From assembly GCF_949987535.1 (NCBI RefSeq), contig NC_080082.1, positions 51,126,374 through 51,190,373 on the forward strand: a stretch of 64,000 nucleotides of DNA, in the 5' to 3' direction. The notes below the pieces were generated by a model. That model was given only the letters and a program-made list of their open reading frames with translations, was not told the origin of the DNA and did no database searches. The translations under genes were made by a program, and so were the position numbers. Shown here piece after piece: positions 24,865-47,381 of this stretch; position 1 is the first letter of the stretch, and each line of letters begins with the position of its first letter. Source of the DNA: Balaenoptera acutorostrata (Eukaryota; Chordata; Mammalia; Artiodactyla; Balaenopteridae).

Positions 24865-25440
24865 GAGATGTTATTGACATACAATAAACTGCACATATTT
24901 AAAGTGTACAGTGTAATAAGTTTCAACATATACCTACACACGTAAAACCATCACAACCAATATTTGATCATACCCATCACTCCAAAAGGTTACTTGTGCT
25001 ACTTTGTAACTCTCCCTCCCACACTGGGCAAAACTCCATCCCCCAAACAACCACTGATCTGCTTTCTATATAGAGTTTCATATAAACGGAATCATACAGA
25101 ATGTACGCTTTTGGGGACTTCCCTGGCCATCCAGTGGTTAAGACTCAGCGCTTCCACTGCCGGGGGCACAGGTTTGATCCCTGGTCAGGGAACTAAGATC
25201 CTGCAAGTTGCGCCCTGCGGAGGAAAAAAAAAAAATCTGGCTTCTTTCACTCAGCATAATTAGTTTGAGACATCCATATTGTTGTATGTATGAATAGTTA
25301 TTCCTTTTTATTGCTGAGTAGCATTCCACTGTATACCATACTTTGTTTATTCATTCATCTATTGATGGACACTGTATTATTTCCTGTTTTGGGCTATAAC
25401 AAATAAAGCTGCTATAGACATTTGTGTACAGTCTTTGCAG
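24865..25440 (-). mobile_element. Old L1 3' region, antisense
   Basis: The phrases attgacatacaataaactgc, 'tttcatataaacggaatcatacag', 'tttcactcagcataat' and 'attgctgagtagcattccactg' are the known antisense L1 3' UTR order. A SINE interrupts it. Confidence 0.85.
25114..25235 (+). mobile_element. Short CHR-type SINE inside the L1
   Basis: Sense short SINE from ggggacttccctgg to the A-run at 25224-25235. L1 sequence resumes directly after it. No clear duplication remains. Confidence 0.88.
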
Positions 25441-25985
25441 GTGGGTCTATGGTGGTGAGGCAGGTAGCTGCGCCCATTGGCCCCCTGGGGGCAACCATTA
25501 TCAAGGATATTTCTGGCAATTCCCCAATCTTTTTCTGGCCCAGTTTTTGCTTGTAGGTAGGATAGGCGACTGATACCGACCTGCTCCCATCCTTTCTTCA
25601 GGGACTCCAGCTCTGGCGCTGCCACTTCTGCAGCAATAGAACAGCCAGCGTCTCCTCTTAATCACCTGTTGTCGGTCATAAGAAAAATAGCAGCGCCCTG
25701 CAACCAGTTTTTATTAGCGTTAAGGTAGGGCATCCTGGGCGCCACCATTTTGGAGGAGGTGCCAGGCATCTTACATTCTGCTTCTGGGTAGGGAAACCAA
25801 AGAGGCCATGGCAAGGGGGTACCTTCCAATAAGTGCAAAAGGCACTTGGGCTCTGGCTTGATGGGGTTGGGAAAGAGGCCCTGGGTGGACAAAGATTTGG
25901 GAAAGGGCAGGGCAAGGGGAAAGAAGCCGCAGTAAGGGGGAGTGCAGCTCCAATGGCGCTTCCAACCTGACCCATAGTCACTATG
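25441..25985. other. GC-richer unidentified insert
   Basis: The L1 ends abruptly at about 25440 and a more GC-rich 0.55-kb segment follows. On the - strand several overlapping frames of 60-100 codons occur (25377-25625, 25676-25981) but show no domain. On the - strand an AATAAA lies near 25712, after a 'ccaccattttgg' motif like those at LTR starts. It could be an LTR or other retroviral remnant. I cannot name it. Confidence 0.35.
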
Positions 25986-26065
25986 TGAGACAGTGTTTAT
26001 TGTTGGTTTAAGTCAGTAAATTTTGGGGGTAGTTTGTTTTTCGGCAATAGATAGTACACCTTCCT
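25986..26065 (+). mobile_element. MaLR-type LTR 3' end fragment
   Basis: The phrases 'tgttggtttaagtcagtaaattttggggg' and 'ggcaatagatagtac' are the 3' end of a MLT1-like LTR. Confidence 0.5.
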
Positions 26066-26079
26066 TGCTGGTCTCCAAC

Positions 26080-26254
26080 ATTCCAGGCACACTCCCTATT
26101 TTAGGGTCTTTGCATTTGCTGTTCCCTCTGCCTGGAATAGTTTTTTTTGGGGGGACAGGTGCATTATTAGGTCCCTCATTTCTTTCAGGTCTTTATGCAG
26201 AGGTCACTTTGGAGGCCTTTCTTGGCTACTGTATCTAAAATTTCACTCCCCTCC
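26080..26254 (+). mobile_element. L2 LINE 3' part, left of LTR
   Basis: 'gggtctttgcatttgctgtt' then 'ccctctgcctggaatag' and 'caggtctttatgcagaggtcac' follow the L2 3' order. It resumes at 26691-26830 ('gctgatgtatccccaatgcc', then 'agaacagtgcctgg'). Confidence 0.75.
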
Positions 26255-26516
26255 TGTAATAGGGGAGGCGCAGGCACGACCTATAGCAGTCCCGCTCAGC
26301 CATTGGTCAGCACAACAGTGGGCCTCTCCCCTCCCCCTCCTCTGTATAAAAGGAGACCGAATTCGGACTGAGGGAGGATGGTTTTTTGAGACTCTAGTCT
26401 GCCATCTTCTTGGTCTGCTAGCTTTCCAATTAAAGTCGTTATTCCTTGCCAGAACAATTCGTCTCCCGATTTACTGGCCTGTCCTACAGTGAGCAGAGTG
26501 AGCTTGGGCTCTAACA
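26255..26516 (+). mobile_element. Solo LTR of a class I endogenous retrovirus
   Basis: It begins TGTAATAGG and ends CTCTAACA, and is flanked by a 4-bp duplication CTCC at 26251-26254 and 26517-26520. A TATA-like tataaaagg lies at about 26345 and a poly(A)-signal-like aattaaa at about 26427. A 4-bp duplication and this 262-bp size suit a gammaretrovirus-like solo LTR. No viral genes are attached. Confidence 0.75.
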
Positions 26517-26529
26517 CTCCTATTATTTA

Positions 26530-26677
26530 ATTAATTTATTTAGTTATTTAGTTTTTGGGTTTTCTGGCTGCGCCGCATGGCGTGTGGAATCTTAGTTCCC
26601 TGACCAGGGATCAAACCTGTGCCCCTTGCAGTGGAAGTGCGGAGTCTTAACCACTGGGCCACCAGGGAAGTCCCGAT
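26530..26677 (-). mobile_element. Short CHR-type SINE, reverse
   Basis: Reverse SINE with the duplication actcctattattta at 26516-26529 and actcctactattt at 26678-26690. It landed just at the right edge of the solo LTR. Confidence 0.9.
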
Positions 26678-26954
26678 ACTCCTACTATTTTATATACCCT
26701 TTCCCTATTTACTTTTTGCTCATTGACAATTATCAGTTTCCCTTTCTGTTTGCTGATGTATCCCCAATGCCAAGAACAGTGCCTGGTTCATGGTAAGCAC
26801 TCAGAATGCACTTGTGGGTAAATGGATATATTACTTCTATTTAGAGTTCAAGAACTCCCAACAAGCACATCTAGAATCTGTGACTCACTCAGATCTCTGC
26901 TCCAGCACAATCGCCTTCCTGACTCCTTCCTACTTTTCAAATCTATTTCCCTGG

Positions 26955-27525
26955 TGAGGTGGGTAGGTTCTAAGATGGCCTGCAATGACTTCTACCTCCT
27001 GGAAGTCTGGAAAGAGAAATCCCCCTTGTGTAATTTCTCCCCCTTGAATGTGGCTGGGAACTGTGACTTGCATCTAACCAACAGAATACAGCAAACGTGA
27101 CAGGATGTCACTTGCATGATAATATTACATAAGAGTGTAACTTCTGTATTGGTAGCAGACTCCTTATTTGAAGCAAGCTGCTGTCTTGTGAGCTGGACTT
27201 TGGAGATGCCCATGTGACAAGGTACTGAGGGTAGCCTCTGGCCCACAGCCAGAATGAAATGGAGGCCCTCAGTCCAACAATTCACAAGGTATTGAATTCT
27301 ACTAACAACCATGTGATCTTGGAAGCAGCTCCTTCTCTTGTTGAGGATCAGATGAAACCACTGTTCTTGACAACACCATGACTATAGCCTTGTGAGACTT
27401 GAACCAGAGGACCCAGCTAAGCTGTGTCTGGACTGACAGAAACTGTGAGATAACAAATGTGGGTTGGCTTAAGCTACTAAATTTGTGATAATTTGTTAGG
27501 TAGCACTAGGTAACTAACACACTTA
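26955..27525 (+). mobile_element. ERVL-MaLR LTR (MLT1-like), sense
   Basis: It has 'tctcccccttgaatgtgg', 'gggaactgtgacttgcatctaacc', 'ggatgtcacttgcatgat' and 'cagaaactgtgagataacaaa', then a 'ttaagctactaaatttgtgataatttgtta' end. This is the whole MLT1 order. Confidence 0.75.
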
Positions 27526-27739
27526 AGTTACCAAAGCTAGAGACCAGTGTTAACAAATGTCATAATTTTTTCTCATTACTATCTGTTCTGTGAGGAGGAT
27601 GCTTTGTTTCAGGGCTAATGATTAGGTGTGTGATCCATACCACAGCTCCACCCTTGTCTGACCATCAGAATTACTGAGGATGCTTGAACCCTCTGCCAGA
27701 ACTAATCAAACAGAATCTCTGGGGCCAATATGTTTTTTT

Positions 27740-28310
27740 AAAAAAAATTCTCTGCAAAGTATCTTGCCCAAGATATTTATTAACTACAAAGGCAGAAATG
27801 GCAGATTTAGAGTGGGGAAATCTGACATTGAGCACCTTGACCAAATGATCAAGGTTGACATCACCAATAAGATTTATCACCATCATGTACCCTCTGATAT
27901 GATGCACTGAAGATGCATCACTTTTGTAATATTAATGCATAACCCAGTTAATCAAACCCAAATTGAGAGATATTCTACAAAATAACTGGCCAGTATTGTT
28001 CGAAAGTGTCTAAGTCATGAAACACAAGAAAAGACTGGGGAACTATCATTGTCTGGAGGAGACTAAAGAGAAATAACAGGTAAATGCAATGTGGGATCTG
28101 GACTGGATCTTGGGCTAGACGAAGACATCAGTAGGAAGGGCTATAGTTTAATTACTAGTATTATATCAATGTTAATTTCCTGGTTTTGATAATTGTATTA
28201 TGGTTATATTAGATGTTAACATTAGGGGAAGCTGTGTGAAGAATATTTGGGAACTGTTTTGCAACTTTTTTATAAGTCAAAAATTATTTCAAAATAAAAT
28301 CAAAAAAATC
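27740..28310 (+). mobile_element. Old L1 (L1M-type) 3' UTR, sense
   Basis: 'caaatgatcaaggttgacat', 'atcaatgttaatttcctgg', 'ttttgataattgtattatgg' and 'caacttttttataagtcaaaaattattt' are the same order as the copy at 57900-58568 plus 60211-60340. Confidence 0.7.
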
Positions 28311-29522
28311 TCTACTTGAGGGGTTCTCAAAGTATTGCCTTTTGCTCTTTAGATCTACATATTTTCTTTTACTCTGGTGATATCTCAAGGACTGAGCTAG
28401 GGGAGAGTCAATAGACCAGGCCAGAGTGCCATCTTGTCAGAAAATAAAAACATTTGCAAGGCCTCATGTATTTCAAAACACTCTTCCCCCCTTTATTTTG
28501 TTTTTCAAATTACAAAAGTAACATATGTTTGTAACAAGTAAAACAATACAAAGATATATAAATTAAACAACTACTTACATTTCCATTCCCCACCAGGGTA
28601 ACCAATGTTAATACCTTGTTTTATATCTATCCCTCCACACTTTTCTCTTTGTTCATATAAACACATACATGCATAAATACACATATACGTGTTTTAATTT
28701 TAAAAAATAGATTCATATACATTATTCAGAAATTTTCTCTTTTCACTTAACAATATGCCACAAATATCTCCACAAATTAGTAGAGTTCTAGCTTCCCCCT
28801 CAAATTTCTTAATCACATATTTGACATATCATACTTGGTTCAGTTATTTACATAATTTTTCTTTAGGGCTTTCATTTTCCTTCTCTGACTACCCCATTAT
28901 CCACCTGCATCACCCACCTTCCCCGAACCCAATGTATACTCTTCTATACTTTTCTCCATGCATATAAAATCTTACACAAACATATACGATACATGTTTAT
29001 CACTCATAAGCACCTAGAAGCATTTTGTAACTGATTTACAAAAACAGAGTCATTTTACACACTTCTCCCTTGCTTTTTTCTCTCAAGAAAACATTGTGGA
29101 ATTCCATTCAAGTCCACTAGCATAGCTTTAACTTGTCCACCTTAATGGCTATATAAACATCCTATGGAATGGATAACTATAGTTCCTTCCCTCTTCAAGT
29201 TTCCCTGCTGATGGGCATTTATTTTGATTCTAGTGTTTTTTGCCACTAGGAACAATTCACAATAAATGTACATGTCCCTTATGTACTGGGGTTTTACTTC
29301 TAAGAGAAGATTCCCCAAAGTGGCATAAGTATTTTATTAAGTTATAATAGATGTCAGATTGCTTTTCAAAAGAGCTGTAACAATTCATGTTTCTACCAGC
29401 AGTGTCTTAAGAACACCCTTTGTCCTGAGAGCAAAAAGCATTCCTGCTCTTTTTCGTCAGCTTGATTGCATACTGTCATTATAACTTAAATCTGCATTCT
29501 CCAACAACTACTGAGGCTAACC

Positions 29523-29829
29523 TTTTTTTAAAAAAAATAAATTTATTTATTTATTTATTTATTTTTGGCTGCGTTGGGTCTTCGTTTCTGTGCGAGGGCT
29601 TTCTCCAGTTGCGGCGAGCGGGGGCCACTCTTCATCGCGGTGCGCGGGCCTCTCACTGTCGCGGCCTCTCCCGTTGCGGAGCACAGGCTCCAGATGCGCA
29701 GGCTCAGTAGTTGTGGCTCACGGGCCTAGCCGCTCCGCAGCATGTGGGATCTTCCTGGACCGGGGCACAAACCCGTGTCCCCTGCATTGGCAGGCGGATT
29801 CCTAACCACTGCGCCACCAGGGAAGCCCT
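29523..29829 (-). mobile_element. CHR-type SINE (long form), reverse, very close to consensus
   Basis: Reverse CHR SINE with a long ATTT-rich start and CpG-rich body. Many intact CpG sites suggest a recent insertion. The flanks ctaacctttttt and taaccattttttt form an imperfect duplication. Confidence 0.92.
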
Positions 29830-30038
29830 AACCATTTTTTTGATAAGCCCATCAGCCACTTGGATTTGCTCTTCTCTCAACTGTCCATTCTTTGCCATGT
29901 TTTGCTATTGGGTTATTTTCTTTCCTGTCAATACGAAGACCACTCTTTCTCTGATTGGCTCTGCAAATATTTTCCCCCAAATCATTGTTTATTGACTGTT
30001 GATGGCATCTTTTGCCATGCAAAAGATTGCACTTTTTA

Positions 30039-30366
30039 AAAAAAATATATTTATTTATTTATTTATTGGCTGCATCGGATCTTCATTGCTGTGCGGGGGC
30101 TTTCTCTAGTTGCGGCGAGCGGTGGCTACTCTCCATTGCAGTGCGTGGGCTTCTCATTGCGGTGGCTTCTCCTCGTTGTGGAGCACAAGCTCTAGGCACA
30201 TGGGCTCAATAGTTGTGGCTCGCGGGCTCTAGAGCGCAGGCTCAGCAGTCGTGGCACACGGGCCTAGCTGCTCCGCAGCATGTGGGATCTTCCCAGACCA
30301 GTGCTCAAACCCGTGTCCCCTGCACTGGCAGGCGGACTCCCAACCACTGCACCACCAGGGAAGTCC
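30039..30366 (-). mobile_element. CHR-type SINE (long form), reverse
   Basis: Reverse CHR SINE with a perfect duplication, gattgcacttttta, at 30025-30038 and 30367-30380. Confidence 0.93.
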
Positions 30367-30599
30367 GATTGCACTTTTTATGTAGTCAAATATTTATTTT
30401 TTTAACAGCTTTTGAGTGTCCTGGGTTGGTAAAGTTAATCTCCCCCAATTCCTAGATTGTACATGTAGTCTCCTTTCATTTTATTTCAAGAATTTTACTG
30501 TTATTTTAAAATTTTAAATCTTAAGTCTGCCTGCAGTTTTTTTTTCATATGGTTTGTGCTGTTGGTTCAACTTTACTTTCTTCCTGATTAAAAAGCCAG

Positions 30600-31095
30600 T
30601 TGTGCTAGAAAAGGTGGAGAAAATGTGCTGGTTTAATATGTTAAAGCTTTTTAAAAAAATAGCTGGCCATATTATTATTATTATTGTTGTTGTTGTTTTT
30701 TGTATTGTTAGACACCAAAAGACAATGGTGATATTTAGAGTGAAAAAGTTTGGTGAATGGCATTCTACATATGTGCTTGACATTCATAATTTATTAAATT
30801 CACATTTATAATTCTAAAATATAAGTAGTGCTTATTATGTGGCTCACTGTGGGACATACCATAATATACCTCTAATTTTCTTCACATATATTTTGTATTC
30901 TGTTATCATTTAAACTTTCATAAGCCAGAATGAACAGGTTTATGTTTTATAAAATATTTTCTATAATCTTTAGTATAAAACTTTCTGTCACAATTGGAGC
31001 ATGACTTGCCTTATGATAAAACACTTGGTCATTAGATCAATGAGATTTCTCCTAAGGATGAATTCCTCCACATATAATGAAACAGGGTATCTTGT
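30600..31095 (-). other. Probable ZNF793 3' UTR
   Basis: Unique-looking AT-rich sequence between the stop codon of ZNF793 and the L1. Reading the - strand, a possible AATAAA (plus-strand tttatt) lies at about 30790-30795. Confidence 0.4.
30668..30703. repeat. (ATT)n/(GTT)n microsatellite
   Basis: Short trinucleotide run attattattattattgttg followed by ttgttgtttttt. Confidence 0.8.
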
Positions 31096-42491
<11,396 letters not shown>

Positions 42492-42506
<15 letters not shown>

Positions 42507-42537
42507 TTTCTGTTGTTCTTGGAAAAAGATCTACAGC
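42492..42537 (-). CDS. ZNF793: ZNF793 coding exon 1 with start codon (15 coding bases)
   Basis: The 3' splice site ctatcttcacag precedes GCTGTAG. The ATG lies at 42506-42504, encoding MIEYQ, and the exon ends CCAG before gtaagtgtgac. The first 31 bases are 5' UTR. A reverse SINE at 42338-42462 starts only about 30 bases into the following intron. Confidence 0.88.
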
Positions 42538-43003
42538 CTGTGAAGATAGAGATGGGGGGTGGGGGGGTGGGGAAGAGGATGGAGAAAGAGAACAGAGCTG
42601 TGAGGGACCAGTCTTGTTTTAGAACTTGCAAATTCCCTGTAAATCTTGGACAAAAACCCATGCTTTAGATCACTGGGGTAGAAGAAAAAAATGTGGCCAT
42701 TCAATTCAGAATGTGGATGCACAGAAGAGACTTACCAGGAAACAAAAGTTGCTACCAAGTAAGAACTGAAAGTTATTAAAAAACAAAATCCTTAAAACTT
42801 AAATAACTGGCCCCAAATATATTCTGGAAAAGAGGCTTCTATATCTGTAATGAAAATATTACAAAAAAAACTCAAAGCAAAGTAAAATAACTGTGTAACA
42901 TTAATAAAACTAATGGTTAAAGTATGGTACAAATAATTACTGAAAGGCTAAACCTTGTTATTCATCCAGCAGTTTATTAAATATTGTCATTAAAAAATAT
43001 TTT
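42538..43003. other. ZNF793 5' intron sequence, no gene recognised
   Basis: A GGGGGT-rich stretch lies at 42553-42573, then AT-rich sequence. Confidence 0.45.
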
Positions 43004-43115
43004 CTTTTCGGCCGCATTGCGCAGCTTGCCGGACCTTAGTTCTCTGACCAGGGATTGAATCTGGGTCACTGCAGTGAAAGTGCTGAGTCCTAACCACTGG
43101 ACCCCAGGGAATTCC
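43004..43115 (-). mobile_element. Short CHR-type SINE, reverse, diverged
   Basis: Reverse SINE from ttttcggccgcattg to accccagggaattccc, flanked by ttaaaaaatatttt and taaaaaataatcttt. Confidence 0.85.
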
Positions 43116-43149
43116 CTAAAAAATAATCTTTAACAGATGAGAACAAACA

Positions 43150-44160
43150 TCCACCATATTAGGAAATATGGAACTAAATTTGTACCAAACATTGATTAAG
43201 AATGGTTTAAGTTTTTCACCCACAATAGTGGGTGGGTCTATTTCAGACCTTATAAATAGGTCTGAATATACTTTGCCAATAATCTACAGCCTGGAATTGA
43301 AAATCCACATCCAGAAGCAACAAGAGCCCTCACACATGACTGAGGGGACTGTAATTTGGTTCAACCATTTTGGAAAACCATTTGGCCATATCTACTAAAG
43401 CTGAACATAGTTCCATTCCTGGATATATACTAGAGAAATACTAGAGAAATACATGCATATTGTTCAACTAAGACTTGTATTAATGTAAGAATGTTCATAG
43501 CAGCTTTCATCATAGTGAGTCAAAACTAGAAACTGCCCAGGAGAACGAGATAAATTGTGATGCATCCATACAATGAAATACTATTCAATAATAAAAAGGA
43601 ATGAACTGCTGACATCCATGCAACAACATGGATAAATCTCACAGACATTATGCCAAATGAAAGAAGTCAAACATAGGAGAGAATATACTGTATAATTCCA
43701 TTTCTAGAAAGTTCCAGAATGGGTAAAACTAATAATATGGAGACAGAGTCAGAATGGGGGAAGGGAATGAATCACTGAGATGGGGCAGAAAGGAGCCTTC
43801 TAAGGTAGGTCAGCAAACTTTTCATTTAAAGGACCAGAGAGCAAATATTTTAGGCTTTGGGGGTCATATGGAGTTTTCCACAACTACTCAATTCTGCTGT
43901 TGTAGCACAAAAGCAGCTGTAGACAATAATATGTAAACGAATGAGTGTGGCTGTATTCCAATAAAACTAATTACAAACGCAGATGGCAGGCCATATTTGG
44001 CTAGTGGGCTAGAGTTTGCCAACCCCAGCTCTAAGGTGATGGAAATGTTGATCTAAGTGGTGGTTACATGAGTGTGTATATGTATTTTTAAAATTCATCA
44101 AGTCGTATATTTATGATTTGTACATTTTGCTCTATGTATTTTATACCTCAGTAAAAAAGA
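43150..44160 (+). mobile_element. Old L1 3' end, sense, split by a hAT element
   Basis: 'ttttggaaaaccatttggcc', 'aatgttcatagcagcttt', 'caatgaaatactattcaata' and 'aaaaggaatgaactgctgac' follow L1 ORF2/3' end order. The tail 'ttatacctcagtaaaaaaga' closes the L1 at about 44160. Confidence 0.8.
43806..44035 (+). mobile_element. hAT-type MER element inside the L1
   Basis: 'gtcagcaaacttttcatttaaag' to 'gagtttgccaaccccagctct'. The inner sequence matches 32330-32541. It splits the old L1. Confidence 0.75.
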
Positions 44161-45665
44161 GAAAAGGAAAAGAAAGGCAAAAAGCAAAAGGCAAGGCTCA
44201 GACAAAATAAGTCTTAACATCCACCAGAACTGATTCACGCCTTTGAGGGCAGGAAAACCATCCCACCACTGTGGGGCTACAAGAGTTTGTCTCCTGATTG
44301 GCATTCTTGAGTTGTGGCCCTGATGGCTGACAACTCCAACTTTGTCAGCCCCACAGCTGACTCCCCCCAGATCCAGGCTTTGCCCACTGAGAAACAGTCT
44401 AGGAGGACAACCTTTAAAACAGAGCAACTAATATCTCTCCTTTGCAAAAAGAAGAGACTATAATTCTCCTACAAGACAGAGAAGAGCTTTTCCTGAGTAT
44501 AGTGTCATTCACACCATTTGACTATCCTGATTTCTCTCCTGTAAAAACAGGTCTAGCAAATTACTGTCCTGAGGTTTGTTTACATAATCATGAATAATCC
44601 CTCCAACACTAATCAGTGACTGCCCTATTCTTTCAGTTGGTCAATTCTGAGATCAAAGAAAATTAACCAGAGGAGACTGAGAAGAAATGGCCACGGCTGG
44701 AAGAACAGACTTTATTTAATTTTATACTTTTATGCGTCAAGTAAGCCTGAGAATTTAAAAATGACTTATTCCAAATGTCACATAAGTATAACAGGACTTC
44801 AGTGTCCCTAAATATTAAGCTTGCCCACATGGTGAGCTTAGCACTGAAGGTGAAATCCCTATAATATTATCATCCTCGAACTGAGATAATACTTGTCCTA
44901 ATTGGACAAGTGGAGGTAAACTTTCTTGGTAAAATAGCCTAGGCATGCCAAATGTTAACAATACAGAAGGTTCATTGGGTCAAACTACCTCAGGATGAAG
45001 ACTGAGGCCTCAAGGTCACCCAAGGTCCAGAACTACTAAATTATTCAAAAGCTAGGAAGAATTTTATACAACATCTTAATAATGGTGGTAAAAATGGTTG
45101 TTTGCTTTACTTATATATTCCAATAGTGTAGATGAAGAACTGTTCAAGTTGTTACTAAGAAAAAATAAAGATTCTCTGAGAGGAGGAAATTCTAGAAGCC
45201 CTTCTGAACCTCTGAAAGAATGTGAATAAAATTATGAGTTTCTCCTTTTAAGGAAAGTGAACAGCTTCCAATTAGTTTAGTGATTGGCAGAAGACGCTAG
45301 TTTTAAGGGAAAAAATTGTTTCCAAATGAATACATTTTCCTTGCTTTGTTTTACAGAAGTTCTTTCTTATGAACCTACTTACATATCATCTTTTGAAAAA
45401 GAGAATAATTCTGAAGTGCAGGAAATATTCTCTATCATGATCTGGGTGGTGGGTACATGAGGGTACACATATGGAAAAATTCCTAACAACACAGTGCTAA
45501 GTGAGTTAATGTTTTACTTTTCTCTTAGTAGACAATAAATATCCATTAAATGCACTGAAATACTGTACAGGTCATAAAGCATAAGTCATAAAGCATGGTT
45601 AGTGTGAAAGTGGCATTTAACTATCGAATCAGCAGCGGAAGAGACTGAGCAATGAGCTTACTGTG
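44161..45665. other. No gene recognised
   Basis: Unassigned, AT-rich. The phrase 'ctctatcatgatctgggtgg' at 45431 recurs at 46154, so both are 3' ends of one L1-like family. Confidence 0.45.
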
Positions 45666-45835
45666 TCTTAAAAAAATGTTTTTTCTTTACTGAGGTATAA
45701 TTTACACATAATAAATGAACCCATTCTAACTGTACAGTTCGATAAGTTTTGACAAATTATTCACCCATGTAATCACCACACAATCAGGATATGGAACATT
45801 TCCATCACCCAGAAAGTTCCCTTATGTCTTTTGTT
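45666..45835 (-). mobile_element. Old L1 3' UTR fragment, antisense
   Basis: 'tttactgaggtataatttacacataataaa', 'gtacagttcgataagttttgac' and 'gtaatcaccacacaatcagg' are antisense L1 3' UTR phrases. Confidence 0.75.
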
Positions 45836-47106
45836 AAGGAACATCCTGTTCACAAGATATAACAAATTTGCCTCAATGGTATTAAGATGAACTACTTAGA
45901 TTCCTGTCTCTTCTACAGAAGAAATAAAAAGTGATTTTCTTGAATGTTAAATACAGATACTTCTTTGCTTAAATAATATATTAATCAAGTTATACCTGTA
46001 AGTCAAAAAAGCAGTTAAAAAACAAGGTATGATCTACTTGTTTCAATTTCATTTATATGAAGTTCAGAAACAGGCAGCCCTGACCTAAGTGATGGCTTTG
46101 GGCAGGCACTGCTTGGGAGAAGTGGGGAAGCCTTTGAGGAGCTGGAAATATTCTCTATCATGATCTGGGCTGTGGGTACATGAGGGTGCACATATGGAAA
46201 ATTTCATAAAGCTACACGCTATTTTCTATGTAAGTTACATCTCAAGTTTTAAAAAACAAAAAAACCCACAATCCCATTATTTAAGAAATATATATGTAGA
46301 AAAACTTTTGTTATGAAATACAATAAAATATTATTAGTGGCTCGATTTGGGTGGCAGATGTTTCTTACTCTAATCTGTAACTGTAACACATATGCATTTC
46401 ATTGTTTACATATTTCATTCATTTTCCCACTGCCTTTTTTCATTATGAGGGAAGTCGCAGGAGGGTTCGAAAAGGGGACAGGGTTCTCTGAGAGAACTGA
46501 ACTGTCCATTAGGAATTGAGCTGGCAGGAAAGGCCTGGGGCAGTTAATCCAGCTTTGGGCCACTACACTCCCTCCCTCACCTTCCTGGACTCTAAGAGAG
46601 TACACTCCCTCCCTCACCTTCCTGGACTTGGCTACTCAGCCTCAGCCTGGTCTCCGTGGCTATGCAGCTAAGAGTCCAGACAGGGCCAGAAAAAATAAGG
46701 GAGTGGGTTGGCCACATGCCACACTACAAGATGGCAGAATGCACTGGGCTGGACCAATGTCACCTTCCCCTGAGAGAACATGCCTATCACATGAGAGAAC
46801 ATGGCCTTCCCTGCCTCCCTCTTCACTTCTGTCTGTCTCTCTGAATCTTAGGGCCAACCCTTCTCCCACCATGTAGCCATGGAGGCTCCCTGGAAGGAGA
46901 GACAACAGTTTGAGTCTTGCTAAACTTCTGGCTCAGGGATGATGCTATTTCCTGTTATGTAGGAATCTTTGCTCTGGCAAGAGGTCTGGACCCTAGGTGA
47001 CTCCTTCAGAAGGGGATTTTTGTCCCAAATTCCCCTCTCCTGGACCAGAGGGTCTTTTACCTGGTCTCCTAGGCTCTCACAGCTCTATTTCTCAACTCAT
47101 CCTCTG
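45836..47106. other. No gene recognised; contains a 37-bp tandem repeat
   Basis: A 28-base unit starting tacactccctccctcacctt occurs at 46564-46591 and again at 46601-46628. L1-like 3' sequence lies at 46130-46240. Frames at 46628-46905 overlap each other and lack domains. Confidence 0.5.
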
Positions 47107-47246
47107 GGACTTCCCTGGGGTTCCAGTGGTTAAGACTCCACACTTCCAATGCAAGGGGCAAGGGTTCGATCCCTGGTCGGGGAACTAAGTTCCTGCATGT
47201 CTTGTGGCGTGGCAAATAATAAATAAATAAATAAATATTTAAAAAA
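47107..47246 (+). mobile_element. Short CHR-type SINE
   Basis: Sense SINE with an AAATAAAT tail. The flanks aactcatcctct (about 47095) and aactcaccctca (47253) look like a diverged duplication. Confidence 0.88.
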
Positions 47247-47259
47247 AACAGTAACTCAC

Positions 47260-47381
47260 CCTCAGCTGCAGTTGCTGACAGGGCCTTCTGTAGACGTGTC
47301 CAAGGTCCTGTGGGCCCCAAGGAGAGCCCTGCTGTCCAGCGAGGTGGTGAGACCCAAAGGTGTACAGGGCACTCAGGAAAC
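47260..47381 (-). other. Candidate non-coding 5' exon of ZNF793
   Basis: On the - strand a tract ctgcttatcttcag is followed by 122 bases and then CTGAGG/gtgagttac, a good 5' splice site. KRAB zinc-finger genes usually have one or more 5' UTR exons upstream of the short start-codon exon. No other evidence supports it. A SINE lies 13 bases beyond the donor. Confidence 0.35.

Larger units (their letters stand above)
28480..30600 (-). mobile_element. Old L1/HAL1-type LINE, antisense, split by two SINEs
   Basis: Antisense LINE phrases run in order: 'cttttcacttaacaatatgcc', 'ccaccttaatggctatat', 'ctgatgggcatttattttg', 'ttaataatgtc' variants, 'ttctaccagcagtgt', and 'ttctttgccatgttttgctattggg'. The reading frame is fully decayed. 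Confidence 0.7.

Noticed and set aside
25114..25440. Coding frames near 25138-25329
   Set aside because: They read antisense through a SINE and an L1 3' UTR (the MECYSAIKRN peptide is the typical L1 ORF2 C-terminal peptide).
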